Positions 8,892 through 17,253 of a DNA stretch of 64,000 nt are shown here, one piece after another. Position 1 is the first letter of the stretch. The number at the start of each line of letters is the position of its first letter. The notes below the pieces were generated by a model that was not told the origin of the DNA, did no database searches, and saw only the letters and a program-made list of their open reading frames with translations. Origin of the DNA: an uncultured Ruminococcus sp. (GTDB taxonomy: Bacteria > Bacillota > Clostridia > Oscillospirales > Acutalibacteraceae); NCBI GenBank assembly GCA_934476515.1, contig CAKSNZ010000003.1, positions 62,001 to 126,000 on the forward strand. The letters are read 5' to 3'. The position numbers and the translations under genes were made by a program.

Positions 8892-8925
8892 AAAATCCGT
8901 ACTCATTTGAGTACGGATTTCTTTC
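8886..8925. terminator. Bidirectional terminator between the small gene and degV
   Basis: A 12- to 13-bp stem pairs 8893-8905 with 8908-8920. T-rich bases follow on the plus strand, and an A-run at 8890-8895 provides the T-tract for the minus-strand degV transcript. Confidence 0.8.
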
Positions 8926-8944
8926 TGTAAAAATTAATTAAAAA

Positions 8945-9814
8945 TTATGATAAGTTTCTTTCACCTTGGAATGTAAGGGCAAACATACCTTGACCAACAT
9001 GAGAACCGATGATTGGTCCGACTTTAACAATTTTAACTTCCTTAACCAGTGGAGCAACCATTTCTTTTAGCTTTTCAGCTTTTTCAGGACATTCGGCATG
9101 TGCAATAAAAACTGTTTGTTCCTTTAGGTTTACACCATCTCTGTTAGCCCTGTCAATTAGAGTTGAATATGTTTTCATATTACCTCTAATTTTAGCAACT
9201 GCAATTAGCTTACCGTCATTGTCAACAGAGATAAGAGGCTTAATCTGTAATGCCTTACCGAAAGCTGCTGATAAAGCACCGATTCTGCCACCTTTTTTAA
9301 GCTGGTCTAAATCGTCAACAACAAACCAGTGACAAATTTTCATCTTTGTATTTTCAATATAGTCACATAGTTCTTTAAATGATGCACCCTCATTCATCTT
9401 AACACCGGCAAGATAAGCAAGATAGCCTTCACCAACAGAAGCTGAAAGTGAGTCAATTACACAAATTTTTCTTTCAGGATACTTTTCCTTCAATTCTTCA
9501 ACTGCAATTTTGCAAGTGTTATATGTGCCACTCATACCGGAAGTAAAGCAAATATAAATAATATCCTTACCTTCCTTTAAGAACGGTTCAAAGCTATTTG
9601 CAAATGTATCGTATTGAACTTGAGCAGTTGTTACATTAGCACCATTTTTAAGTGCAGCATAAAAGTCACTTAATGTCATTTCTCTTTCATCAAGATAATG
9701 AGAGTAGTTTTTGTTATCAACAGAAAATTGCATAGGGATAATTTCAATATTTTGTTTCTTAGCAATTTCGTCAGTTAAATCACAAGTTGAATCACAAAAT
9801 AATTTATAATCCAT
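8945..9814 (-). CDS. DegV family fatty-acid-binding protein
   Basis: The protein has 289 aa with the two-lobed DegV layout. The N-terminus has the FCDSTCDLTDEI strand-turn motif, the middle has FTSGMSGTYNTCK, and the C-terminal lobe includes GPIIGSHVGQG. Family members bind a single fatty acid, and some act as FakB partners of a fatty acid kinase; which one this is cannot be told from sequence alone. It has its own promoter and a consensus ribosome site (CGGAGGT on the minus strand). No fakA is in the window. Confidence 0.9.
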   Translation of the reverse strand: MDYKLFCDSTCDLTDEIAKKQNIEIIPMQFSVDNKNYSHYLDEREMTLSDFYAALKNGANVTTAQVQYDTFANSFEPFLKEGKDIIYICFTSGMSGTYNTCKIAVEELKEKYPERKICVIDSLSASVGEGYLAYLAGVKMNEGASFKELCDYIENTKMKICHWFVVDDLDQLKKGGRIGALSAAFGKALQIKPLISVDNDGKLIAVAKIRGNMKTYSTLIDRANRDGVNLKEQTVFIAHAECPEKAEKLKEMVAPLVKEVKIVKVGPIIGSHVGQGMFALTFQGERNLS

Positions 9815-9855
9815 ATTAACCTCCGGGTTATATTAATAAATTTATATACATATTA

Positions 9856-9884
9856 ATAATAACAAAGGCAAATTAAAAAGTCAA
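9856..9884 (-). promoter_or_regulatory. Sigma-A type promoter of degV
   Basis: On the minus strand TTGACT (9884-9879) is followed by a 17-base spacer and TATTAT (9861-9856), about 42 bases before the degV start. Confidence 0.6.
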
Positions 9885-9895
9885 CGGAGGTTACT

Positions 9896-10189
9896 ATGAA
9901 TTGTAGTTTTTATGAACTTCGTCATAAGGAGGTGATTAATCGTTCAAATGGTTGTAGAATCGGTTATGTTGATGACCTAGAGATTGATACCTGTAATGCT
10001 ACACTTTGTTCACTTATAATTTATGGAGGATTTAGGTGCTTTGGTTTGTTAGGCAGAAAGCAAGATTTTATCATTCCTTGGTCAAAAATCGGTCTAATAG
10101 GAGAGGATACTATCCTTGTAGATTGGAACATCCCTACACCACCACCTAAGAAAATGTTTGGAGGTTTTAAACGCAGAAGACAAAAATAG
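9896..10189 (+). CDS. YlmC/YmxH family sporulation-associated protein
   Basis: The 97-aa protein has a PRC-barrel-like fold signature: ELRHKEVINRSNGCRIGYVDDLEID, a short beta-rich core and a late FIIPWSKIGLIGEDTILVDW. Homologues of this size are widespread in spore-forming Firmicutes and are annotated as YlmC/YmxH sporulation proteins. The C-terminal tail is Pro-, Lys- and Arg-rich (PTPPPKKMFGGFKRRRQK) and looks disordered. It starts at ATG 9896 behind CGGAGGT, divergent from degV. The molecular role is unknown. Confidence 0.85.
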   Translation: MNCSFYELRHKEVINRSNGCRIGYVDDLEIDTCNATLCSLIIYGGFRCFGLLGRKQDFIIPWSKIGLIGEDTILVDWNIPTPPPKKMFGGFKRRRQK

Positions 10190-10245
10190 CCAATCATTTG
10201 GTAATGTTGCACACTAATTAACACAATATCTTGTGCAAAAATCCG

Positions 10246-10274
10246 TTGAAATACATATTCTAAAGTAATATAAT
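10246..10274 (+). promoter_or_regulatory. Sigma-A type promoter of the SleB-like gene
   Basis: TTGAAA (10246-10251), a 17-base spacer and TATAAT (10269-10274) lie about 48 bases before the start at 10323. Confidence 0.6.
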
Positions 10275-10322
10275 AATTAGTGAAGGTTTTTTCTTCAAAT
10301 TAAAAACTAAAGAGGAATTTTA

Positions 10323-11201
10323 ATGAGTAAATCAATGAAAGTAAGATTATTGATTGTTTTTCTTGTTGTTGCTATAACTTTAACTCCATTGGCTATACTT
10401 TATCCAAGGGTTACTGCACTAACCGAAATTGCTTATGAGGACGAAAAAGGTTCTTTAAATAGTGATGAAAGTGACGAGTATGTTGGTATGGGTTATGGTA
10501 ATGCCTTTGATATGTTTGGTGAAGCTGAAATTTCTTCAACTACTCATCAGGTAACTGAGCCAACTACTCAGTCATCAACAAAACAATACCAAGTAGCTGT
10601 TAAGAAAAACCACAGAACTCCAACAGAAAAAGGTTCTGAAGAACAGATTAAAACAACAACTACTACAAGAGAGTACGAAACCGAAACTCTTGATTATTAC
10701 CATGTAAAGAAGAATCAAGATGTTAAGGGTACTAAGTTGCGTACACTTTCCGAACCAAGTGAAAGCTCCAAGAAAAGACAACTTTCTGCCGGTTACTTAA
10801 TTGCTATTAAAAATCCTGACCCTAATTATCAGTATGATGGTGTAAAAATCAAGATGACTGATAAAGACCTTGACATTGCAGGCAGACTTGTAATGGGTGA
10901 AGCCGGTTCAATGGGATTTTACGGTTGTTGCCTTGTAGCTCAGGCTATTAGAGATACATATGTAATGGGCAACTTTAAATCTATTGATTCTGTAAGAAGA
11001 GGTTACGGTTATGATGGCAGTATTAAGTACAAGCCAAATGATGCAGCAAGAAAAGCAGTTAAGTACATTCTAGAAGAAGGTCATTCAGCAGTTCAGCATA
11101 GAATTTTATATTTCTATAATCCTAGACTATGTGAAAGCAAATGGCATGAATCACAAGATTATTTGCTTACATATAAAGATGTAAGGTTCTTTGACAGATA
11201 A
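10323..11201 (+). CDS. SleB-type cell wall hydrolase, membrane-anchored or secreted
   Basis: The protein has 292 aa. An N-terminal hydrophobic segment (about residues 7-27) is a signal peptide or anchor. A Thr/Ser/Lys-rich linker runs to about residue 150. The C-terminal 115 residues match the hydrolase domain of SleB/CwlJ cortex-lytic enzymes: LDIAGRLVMGEAGSMGFYG with the catalytic-type Glu, then VAQAIRDT and LYFYNPRL. Family enzymes cleave spore cortex or vegetative peptidoglycan. No LysM or SPOR module is seen. The promoter is of vegetative type and the gene is monocistronic, so a germination role is not assured. Confidence 0.82.
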   Translation: MSKSMKVRLLIVFLVVAITLTPLAILYPRVTALTEIAYEDEKGSLNSDESDEYVGMGYGNAFDMFGEAEISSTTHQVTEPTTQSSTKQYQVAVKKNHRTPTEKGSEEQIKTTTTTREYETETLDYYHVKKNQDVKGTKLRTLSEPSESSKKRQLSAGYLIAIKNPDPNYQYDGVKIKMTDKDLDIAGRLVMGEAGSMGFYGCCLVAQAIRDTYVMGNFKSIDSVRRGYGYDGSIKYKPNDAARKAVKYILEEGHSAVQHRILYFYNPRLCESKWHESQDYLLTYKDVRFFDR

Positions 11202-11230
11202 TCAATACTTAAAATTACATAAAACTATAA

Positions 11231-11272
11231 AAAATCAAGTGTTTTTCTTACAAAAGCACTTGATTTTTCATT
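11231..11272 (+). terminator. Rho-independent terminator after the SleB-like gene
   Basis: An 11-bp stem pairs 11231-11241 with 11257-11267, with a 15-base loop and T-rich tail. Confidence 0.75.
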
Positions 11273-11289
11273 TTATTTATGATAAAATA

Positions 11290-11396
11290 TCTATCGCATT
11301 ACGCACGTGGGTGCTAATTGTCATGGTGGTAACTTAACTTCGGCAATTAAAATCAATAACACTCACGGAGGATTTAACCTAAGGAGGAAATTAAAA
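11290..11396 (+). promoter_or_regulatory. Candidate structured leader of rpsB-tsf
   Basis: About 100 bases between the preceding terminator and rpsB hold potential pairings. GTGGGTG near 11307 can pair with CACTCAC near 11361-11367, and AATTG near 11315 with CAATT near 11343. An unusual double purine-rich signal (ACGGAGGATT, then AAGGAGG) precedes the ATG. A weak promoter (TTGATT 11260, TAAAAT 11283) may drive it. Autoregulation by S2 is inferred only by analogy with other bacterial rpsB leaders. Confidence 0.4.
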
Positions 11397-12128
11397 ATGG
11401 CAGTAGTTTCAATGAAGCAGCTATTAGAAGCTGGTGTACACTTTGGTCACCAGACAAGAAGATGGAACCCTAAAATGGCAGAATACATCTTCACAGAAAG
11501 AAACGGTATCTATATTATTGATTTACAGAAAACCGTTAAGAAACTTGACGAAGCTTATAACTTTGTAAAGGAAATCTCAACAGAAGGTAAGAGCGTTCTT
11601 TTCGTTGGTACAAAGAAACAGGCTCAGGAATCTGTTAAGGAAGAAGCTCTTCGTGCCGGTGCTTTCTATGTAAATGCTAGATGGCTTGGTGGTATGATGA
11701 CTAACTTCACAACAATCAGAAGAAGAGTTGCTCGTCTAAAGCAGCTTCGTGCTATGGAAGAAGACGGTACATTTGATCTTCTACCAAAGAAGGAAGTTAT
11801 CAAGCTAAACCTTGAAATTGAAAAGCTTGAAAAATTCCTAGGTGGTATTAAGGACATGGATGAACTTCCAGGTGCTCTATTTATCATCGACCCAAGAAAA
11901 GAAAGAATCGCAGTTGCAGAAGCAAAGAAGCTAAATATTCCTATCGTTGCTATTGTTGATACAAACTGTGACCCAGACGAAATCGACTACGTTATCCCTG
12001 GTAACGATGACGCTATCCGTGCAGTTAAGCTAATCGCCGGTGCAATGGCTGACGCTGTTATCGAAGGCAGAGAAGGTCAGATGGGTGCTGCTGAAGTTGT
12101 TGAAGAAGAAGCAGCTGAAGAAGAATAA
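11397..12128 (+). CDS. rpsB: 30S ribosomal protein S2
   Basis: This small-subunit protein binds late in 30S assembly and is needed for S1 binding in some bacteria. The 243 aa include [42 protein letters not shown] and [19 protein letters not shown], all hallmark S2 segments. The C-terminus is an acidic Glu/Ala tail. The start is ATG 11397 behind AAGGAGG; an upstream in-frame extension from 11307 would translate the leader and is rejected. It is followed 48 bases on by tsf, the conserved arrangement. Confidence 0.98.
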   Translation: MAVVSMKQLLEAGVHFGHQTRRWNPKMAEYIFTERNGIYIIDLQKTVKKLDEAYNFVKEISTEGKSVLFVGTKKQAQESVKEEALRAGAFYVNARWLGGMMTNFTTIRRRVARLKQLRAMEEDGTFDLLPKKEVIKLNLEIEKLEKFLGGIKDMDELPGALFIIDPRKERIAVAEAKKLNIPIVAIVDTNCDPDEIDYVIPGNDDAIRAVKLIAGAMADAVIEGREGQMGAAEVVEEEAAEEE

Positions 12129-12176
12129 TTAATATTCTATTTTAAATTATATAATTACCACGAAAGGATGATATAA

Positions 12177-13088
12177 ATGGCATCATTTACAGCAAAAGAT
12201 GTTAAGGCTTTAAGAGAACAGACTGGCTGCGGTATGATGGACTGTAAAAAGGCATTAGTTGAAGCAGACGGCGATATGGAAAAAGCTGTTGACTTTTTAA
12301 GAGAACAGGGTCTTGCAAAGCAGGCTAAGAAGGCAAGTAGAATTGCTGCTGAAGGTATGGCTTTTGCTATGACTACAGAAGATCACAAGAAGGGCGTTGT
12401 AATCGAAGTTAATGCTGAAACTGACTTCGTTGCAAAGAATGCTGATTTCCAGGCATTTGTAAATACTTGTGCTCAGACAGTTATTGATAATAATCCTGCT
12501 GATGTTGAAGCTCTACTAGCTTGCAACGCATCAGGTACAGACAAGACAGTTGCTGAACTACTTCAGGAAAAGGTTCTTGTTATCGGCGAAAACATTCAGA
12601 TTCGTCGTTTCAAGCTAATGGAAGGTGCTTGTGTAGCTTATGTTCATGCCGGTGGCGTTATTGGTGTTCTTGTAAACTTCAAGACAGACCTAGCTGACAA
12701 GCCTGAATTCGTAACATATGGTAAGGATGTTGCAATGCAGATTGCTGCTCTTAACACACCATATCTAAAGGAATCAGATGTTCCTGCAGAAGTTCTAGAA
12801 CATGAAAAAGAAATTATGAAGGCTGAAGTTGTTAACTCAGGTAAGCCAGAAGCAATTGCTGATAAGATTGTTATGGGTAAGATTGGCAAGTTCTATAAGG
12901 AAAACTGCCTACTAGACCAGGCTTTCGTTAAGGAAAACAAGATTTCTGTTCAGCAGTACACAAACAACACAGCTAAAGAACTTGGTGGTTCTATCGAAAT
13001 TACTGAATTCGTTCGTTTTGAAAAGGGCGAAGGCATTGAAAAACGTGAAGACGACTTTGCAGCTGAAGTTGCAGCAATGACTAAGTAA
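12177..13088 (+). CDS. tsf: Elongation factor Ts
   Basis: EF-Ts exchanges GDP for GTP on EF-Tu. The 303 aa show the N-terminal UBA-like domain (VKALREQTGCGMMDCKKAL), the core motif VIEVNAETDFVAKN and the dimerisation-domain segment AYVHAGGVIGVLV. The length is normal for the long Firmicute form. It is co-transcribed with rpsB and ends at a terminator. The ATG has a GAAAGGATG ribosome site. Confidence 0.98.
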   Translation: MASFTAKDVKALREQTGCGMMDCKKALVEADGDMEKAVDFLREQGLAKQAKKASRIAAEGMAFAMTTEDHKKGVVIEVNAETDFVAKNADFQAFVNTCAQTVIDNNPADVEALLACNASGTDKTVAELLQEKVLVIGENIQIRRFKLMEGACVAYVHAGGVIGVLVNFKTDLADKPEFVTYGKDVAMQIAALNTPYLKESDVPAEVLEHEKEIMKAEVVNSGKPEAIADKIVMGKIGKFYKENCLLDQAFVKENKISVQQYTNNTAKELGGSIEITEFVRFEKGEGIEKREDDFAAEVAAMTK

Positions 13089-13108
13089 TTTAATTTTTGC
13101 TTATATTT

Positions 13109-13139
13109 AAGGCTATCTCATACGAGGTAGCCTTTTTTG
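13109..13139 (+). terminator. Rho-independent terminator of rpsB-tsf
   Basis: An 11-bp stem with one G-T pair (13109-13119 with 13124-13134) and a 4-base loop is followed by a run of T. Confidence 0.88.
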
Positions 13140-13174
13140 TTTATAATTTTTGTTAAAAATCATTAATAATTTCC

Positions 13175-13203
13175 TTTACAATTTTCTTTGTTTAGTGTAC
13201 AAT
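13175..13203 (+). promoter_or_regulatory. Sigma-A type promoter of the pyrH operon
   Basis: TTTACA (13175-13180), a 17-base spacer and TACAAT (13198-13203) lie 44 bases before pyrH. Confidence 0.7.
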
Positions 13204-13246
13204 TATAGTGTCTAAAAATATATATTATGGATAGGAGTGTAATTCC

Positions 13247-13954
13247 ATGGAAAAGAAATATAATCGTGTACTTCTTAAATTATCCGGTGAATCTCTAGCC
13301 GGTGAAGAAAAGAAGGGCATTAATTTCGATATTGTCGAAACTTTTTGTAAATCAATTAAGAAATGCGTAGATGCAGGTGTACAGGTTGCTATTGTTGTTG
13401 GTGGTGGTAACTTCTGGCGTGGCAGAAGTTCCGGTAAAATGGATAGAACAAGAGCAGACCATATGGGTATGCTTGCTACAACAATCAACGCTTTAGGTGT
13501 TGGCGATACACTTGAACAAGAAGGTGTTGATGTTAGAGTTATGACAGCTATCTCTATGCCACAGGTTGCAGAACCTTATATTCGTAATCGTGCAGTTCGT
13601 CACCTTGAAAAGGGCAGAGTTGTTATTTTTGGTTGTGGTACAGGTAACCCATTCTTTAGTACAGATACTGCTGCTGCTTTACGTGCAGTAGAAATTGATG
13701 CTGACATTATTATGAAAGCAACTATGGTTGACGGTGTTTATGATAGCGACCCTATGAAAAACCCTAATGCTAAGAAATATGACAAGGTTACATATGATGA
13801 AGTTCTTGCCAATAACCTAGCTGTTATGGATAGCACAGCTGCTTCACTATGTAAGGATAACGATATGCCTATATTGGTATTTAGTGTCAACGAACCTGAC
13901 AATATTTTCAGAGCAGTATGTGGTGAAAATATTGGTACAATTTGTGAAAAGTAA
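13247..13954 (+). CDS. pyrH: UMP kinase
   Basis: The enzyme phosphorylates UMP to UDP with ATP for pyrimidine nucleotide supply. The 235 aa belong to the amino acid kinase fold: [13 protein letters not shown] at the N-terminus, [10 protein letters not shown], and later [20 protein letters not shown] and VDGVYDSDP. The product is a soluble hexamer in the family. It is the first gene of pyrH-frr-uppS-cdsA-dxr-rseP-ispG, the conserved Firmicute order, and frr follows after 16 bases. Confidence 0.98.
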   Translation: MEKKYNRVLLKLSGESLAGEEKKGINFDIVETFCKSIKKCVDAGVQVAIVVGGGNFWRGRSSGKMDRTRADHMGMLATTINALGVGDTLEQEGVDVRVMTAISMPQVAEPYIRNRAVRHLEKGRVVIFGCGTGNPFFSTDTAAALRAVEIDADIIMKATMVDGVYDSDPMKNPNAKKYDKVTYDEVLANNLAVMDSTAASLCKDNDMPILVFSVNEPDNIFRAVCGENIGTICEK

Positions 13955-13970
13955 TTTGGAGGATATATAA

Positions 13971-14525
13971 ATGCAAACAGTTATTAATGGTACAAAGGAT
14001 AAAATGCAGAGAAGAGTTAACCACCTGGAAGAAGAATACAGTGGTATTCGTGCAGGTAGAGCAAACCCTGCAGTTCTTGATAAGGTAACAGTTGATTACT
14101 ATGGCACACCAACACCTGTAAATCAGGTTGCTGCAGTTTCAATTGCAGAAGCTAGAACACTTGTTGTTCAGCCTTGGGATACTTCTCTTCTAAAAGACCT
14201 AGAAAGAGCAATTCAGATGTCTGATGTTGGTATTAACCCACAGAATGACGGTAAGGTTCTAAGACTTAACTTCCCACCTCTAACTGAGGATAGAAGAAAG
14301 GAAATTGTTAAGGAAATCAGGGAAATGGCTGAAGAATCTAAGGTTCAGGTTCGTAATGCAAGAAGAGAAGCTATTGATAAGATTAAGGCTCTTAAGAAGT
14401 CCGGTGACATTACAGAAGATGACCAGAAAAATGGTGAAAAGAAAGTTCAGGATTTAACTGATAAGTTCACTAAAGAAATAGATGCTATTTCTGAGAAAAA
14501 GCAAAAGGAAATTATGGCAATCTAA
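13971..14525 (+). CDS. frr: Ribosome recycling factor
   Basis: RRF splits the post-termination ribosome together with EF-G. The 184 aa include SGIRAGRANPAVLDKVTVDYYG and NFPPLTEDRRKEIVKE, the two hallmark segments, and long helices of the three-helix bundle at both ends. GGAGG precedes ATG 13971. The uppS start lies two bases beyond the frr stop, so the two are translationally coupled. Confidence 0.98.
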   Translation: MQTVINGTKDKMQRRVNHLEEEYSGIRAGRANPAVLDKVTVDYYGTPTPVNQVAAVSIAEARTLVVQPWDTSLLKDLERAIQMSDVGINPQNDGKVLRLNFPPLTEDRRKEIVKEIREMAEESKVQVRNARREAIDKIKALKKSGDITEDDQKNGEKKVQDLTDKFTKEIDAISEKKQKEIMAI

Positions 14526-14526
14526 A

Positions 14527-15267
14527 ATGGCTTTATTTAGAAAAAAACAAGAATATTCAATAGACAACATTATTCTACCTGAACATGTTGGAATTATTAT
14601 GGATGGTAACGGCAGATGGGCAAAGAAAAGAGGATTACCTCGTAGTGCAGGACATTCTGCCGGTGCAAAGAACTTTAGAAAGATAATTCGTTATTGTAGT
14701 GATATTGGCATTAAGTACCTTACTATGTATGCATTTTCTACAGAGAATTGGAAAAGACCTCAAGATGAAGTTGATGCTTTGATGAAACTGTTTAAACAGT
14801 ACCTTGAAGAAGCATTGAGAGATTTCCAAGATGATGTTATTAAGCTAAAGTTCATTGGTGATATTAATGGCTTTTCTGAGGATTTACAAAAGCTAATGAT
14901 TGATGCTGAAGAAGGTAGTAAAGACAGAGATGGTATGGTTCTTAACCTAGCTATGAACTACGGTGGTCGTGATGAACTGGTTATGGCAACAAAGTCTATA
15001 GCAGAAAAGGTTAAGAATGGTGAACTTTCTGTTGATGATATAACAGAAGATACTATTTCAAATAATATCTATACTGCCGGTCAGCCTGATCCTGATTTAA
15101 TCATTAGACCATCCGGAGAATATAGAACTTCCAACTTCCTATTGTGGCAATCTGCATATTCCGAATATGTAATTATGGATAAGTTGTGGCCTGATTTTAA
15201 CTTTGATGATATGAATTACGCCTTAATTGAATATGCCAAGAGAAACCGTCGATTTGGTGGGGTTTAG
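14527..15267 (+). CDS. uppS: Isoprenyl transferase (undecaprenyl diphosphate synthase)
   Basis: The enzyme extends farnesyl diphosphate with isopentenyl units to undecaprenyl diphosphate, the lipid carrier of cell-wall synthesis. The 246 aa show HVGIIMDGNGRWAKKRGLPR with the catalytic Asp, FSTENWKRP, and the C-terminal RPSGEYRTSNFLLWQ motif. ATG 14527 is the expected start; an upstream in-frame ATG at 14482 lies inside frr. The nearest AAGGA is about 16 bases upstream, so initiation probably depends on coupling with frr. Confidence 0.96.
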   Translation: MALFRKKQEYSIDNIILPEHVGIIMDGNGRWAKKRGLPRSAGHSAGAKNFRKIIRYCSDIGIKYLTMYAFSTENWKRPQDEVDALMKLFKQYLEEALRDFQDDVIKLKFIGDINGFSEDLQKLMIDAEEGSKDRDGMVLNLAMNYGGRDELVMATKSIAEKVKNGELSVDDITEDTISNNIYTAGQPDPDLIIRPSGEYRTSNFLLWQSAYSEYVIMDKLWPDFNFDDMNYALIEYAKRNRRFGGV

Positions 15268-15276
15268 GAGGATAAT

Positions 15277-16095
15277 ATGAAAACAAGGCTTATTACTGCT
15301 GGTGTTGGTATTTCAATAGTAATAGTTGTATTGCTATTAAGTCAGTTTGTTTCACCACTATTTACTACAATTATTCTTTCACTTCTTACTGCACTTATGG
15401 TGTCAGAAGTGTTAACAGCCAAGAAACTTTTAAAAGAATACAGAATCAGTTTGTTAAGTATTGCCTTTGGTTTTGCAATGCCTATGGTATCATTTACAAG
15501 ATTTAATTTCTTGCCATTCTTTATTTACCTAATTGCAATGCTTTGTATGATGGTGTTCTTCCATCATGAAGTCAGACTAGGGAATATTGCCTATGCATTC
15601 TTTACTACTGTACTTATCACAACAGGTATGGGTGCAACGACTTACTTAACAACATTGTTTGATATTTATACTGCTTTCTATGCAGTACTTATTATGGGTG
15701 TACCTTGGATTGCTGATGCCGGTGCTTATTTTGTCGGTGTTAAATATGGTAAGCATAAACTTTGTCCTGAAATTAGTCCTAAAAAGACTATTGAAGGTGC
15801 AGCCGGTGGTGTTCTGACAGGTATTCTTAGTGCCGTTATTATCGGTCTAATTTTTAACTTTATTTTCGGTTATGATTACATTAATTATTGGGCATTAATT
15901 ATTATTGGACTTGTTAATACACCACTATCTATGCTAGGTGACCTTTCATTCTCTATTATTAAGAGAACTCTTGGCATTAAGGACTATGGTAGCATTATGC
16001 CGGGACATGGTGGTATGCTAGATAGATTTGATAGTGTTATTGTTACTGCACCATTTGTTTATGTAGTAACACTATTTACTGTGATTATTATGTAA
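15277..16095 (+). CDS. cdsA: Phosphatidate cytidylyltransferase
   Basis: This integral membrane enzyme makes CDP-diacylglycerol from phosphatidic acid and CTP for phospholipid synthesis. The 272 aa have about eight hydrophobic segments. The C-terminal CDS signature is present: a conserved SMLGDLSFSIIKRTLGIKD followed by MPGHGGMLDRFDS. The upstream GVPWIADAGAYFVGVKYGKH segment is also typical. The gene sits between uppS and dxr as usual, with an AGGAGGAT ribosome site. Confidence 0.96.
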   Translation: MKTRLITAGVGISIVIVVLLLSQFVSPLFTTIILSLLTALMVSEVLTAKKLLKEYRISLLSIAFGFAMPMVSFTRFNFLPFFIYLIAMLCMMVFFHHEVRLGNIAYAFFTTVLITTGMGATTYLTTLFDIYTAFYAVLIMGVPWIADAGAYFVGVKYGKHKLCPEISPKKTIEGAAGGVLTGILSAVIIGLIFNFIFGYDYINYWALIIIGLVNTPLSMLGDLSFSIIKRTLGIKDYGSIMPGHGGMLDRFDSVIVTAPFVYVVTLFTVIIM

Positions 16096-16104
16096 GAGGT
16101 TAAA

Positions 16105-17253
16105 ATGGTTAAGAATATATCAATTTTGGGTTCAACAGGTTCAATCGGAACTCAGGCTCTTGATGTATCTCGCAAACTAAACTTAAATATATCAGCTATA
16201 ACTGCATATAGTAATATTGATATTTTAGAACAACAGGTGAGAGAGTTTAAACCCTCTCTTGCTGTTGTTTTTTGCGAAGATAAGGCAAAAGAATTTAAAA
16301 CAAAAATTGCCGATACTGATACAAAAGTCCTTTCGGGTATGGATGGACTTATTGAGGCAGCAACAATTTCTTCAGCAGATATGGTTCTGAATTCTGTTGT
16401 TGGTATGGTTGGTTTAACACCGACTTTAGCTGCAATTAATGCACATAAGGATATTGCTTTAGCAAATAAAGAAACTTTAGTTGCAGGTGGTAGCCTTGTA
16501 ATGGATGCATTAAAGAAGAATAATGTAAATATGTACCCTGTAGATAGTGAACACTCAGCTATTTTTCAATGCCTACAAGGTATGAACCAAAAGAAAGAAC
16601 TTAAAAAGCTAATTCTTACTGCATCAGGTGGTCCGTTCTTTGGAAAGAAAATTGATGACCTAAAGGATGTTACAGTTAAGGATGCACTTAATCATCCTAA
16701 CTGGTCTATGGGTGCAAAGATTACAATTGACTCAGCATCAATGATGAACAAAGGTCTTGAAATTATTGAGGCAAGTTGGCTATTTGATATGCCACAAGAT
16801 AAGATTGATGTTGTAGTTCATAGAGAGTCAATTATTCATAGTATGATTGAATTTGTGGATAATTCTGTTATAGCACAGTTGGGACTTCCTGATATGAGAA
16901 TTCCAATTCAGTATGCTATTACATATCCAAACAGATATGAAAGTCCTGTTAAAGAACTTGATTTAACTGAGATTTCCAATTTATCTTTCTATAAGCCGGA
17001 TTATGATACATTTAAGTGTTTAAGAGCTTGTAAAAAGGCTATTGAAATTGGAAAAACTGCACCGGCTATTGCAAATGGTGCAAATGAGGTTGCCAACAAG
17101 ATGTTTAGAGATGGCAAAATTAAATTCTTAGAAATTGGTGACCTTGTGTATGATGCATTAAATAATGTGGAAGTACAGGAGATAAAGAGAGTAGAAGATG
17201 TATTAAATGCGGATAAATCTGCACGACAGTATGTATTAGATTCTGTCAAGTAA
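16105..17253 (+). CDS. dxr: 1-deoxy-D-xylulose 5-phosphate reductoisomerase
   Basis: The enzyme performs the second step of the MEP isoprenoid pathway, DXP to MEP, using NADPH. The 382 aa carry the NADPH loop ILGSTGSIGTQALDV, ALANKETLVAGG, the metal and substrate segment PVDSEHSAIFQCL, and TIDSASMMNKGLE. With ispG two genes downstream and uppS upstream, the operon links isoprenoid supply to its main user. The length is normal. Its stop is immediately followed by the TTG proposed for rseP. Confidence 0.97.
   Translation: MVKNISILGSTGSIGTQALDVSRKLNLNISAITAYSNIDILEQQVREFKPSLAVVFCEDKAKEFKTKIADTDTKVLSGMDGLIEAATISSADMVLNSVVGMVGLTPTLAAINAHKDIALANKETLVAGGSLVMDALKKNNVNMYPVDSEHSAIFQCLQGMNQKKELKKLILTASGGPFFGKKIDDLKDVTVKDALNHPNWSMGAKITIDSASMMNKGLEIIEASWLFDMPQDKIDVVVHRESIIHSMIEFVDNSVIAQLGLPDMRIPIQYAITYPNRYESPVKELDLTEISNLSFYKPDYDTFKCLRACKKAIEIGKTAPAIANGANEVANKMFRDGKIKFLEIGDLVYDALNNVEVQEIKRVEDVLNADKSARQYVLDSVK

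Noticed and set aside
6795..10216. Identical 11-mer GTTGCACACTA at 6795-6805 and 10206-10216, with GCACACTA again near 25313
   Set aside because: Hundreds of chance 11-mer pairs are expected in 64 kb, and the contexts differ.
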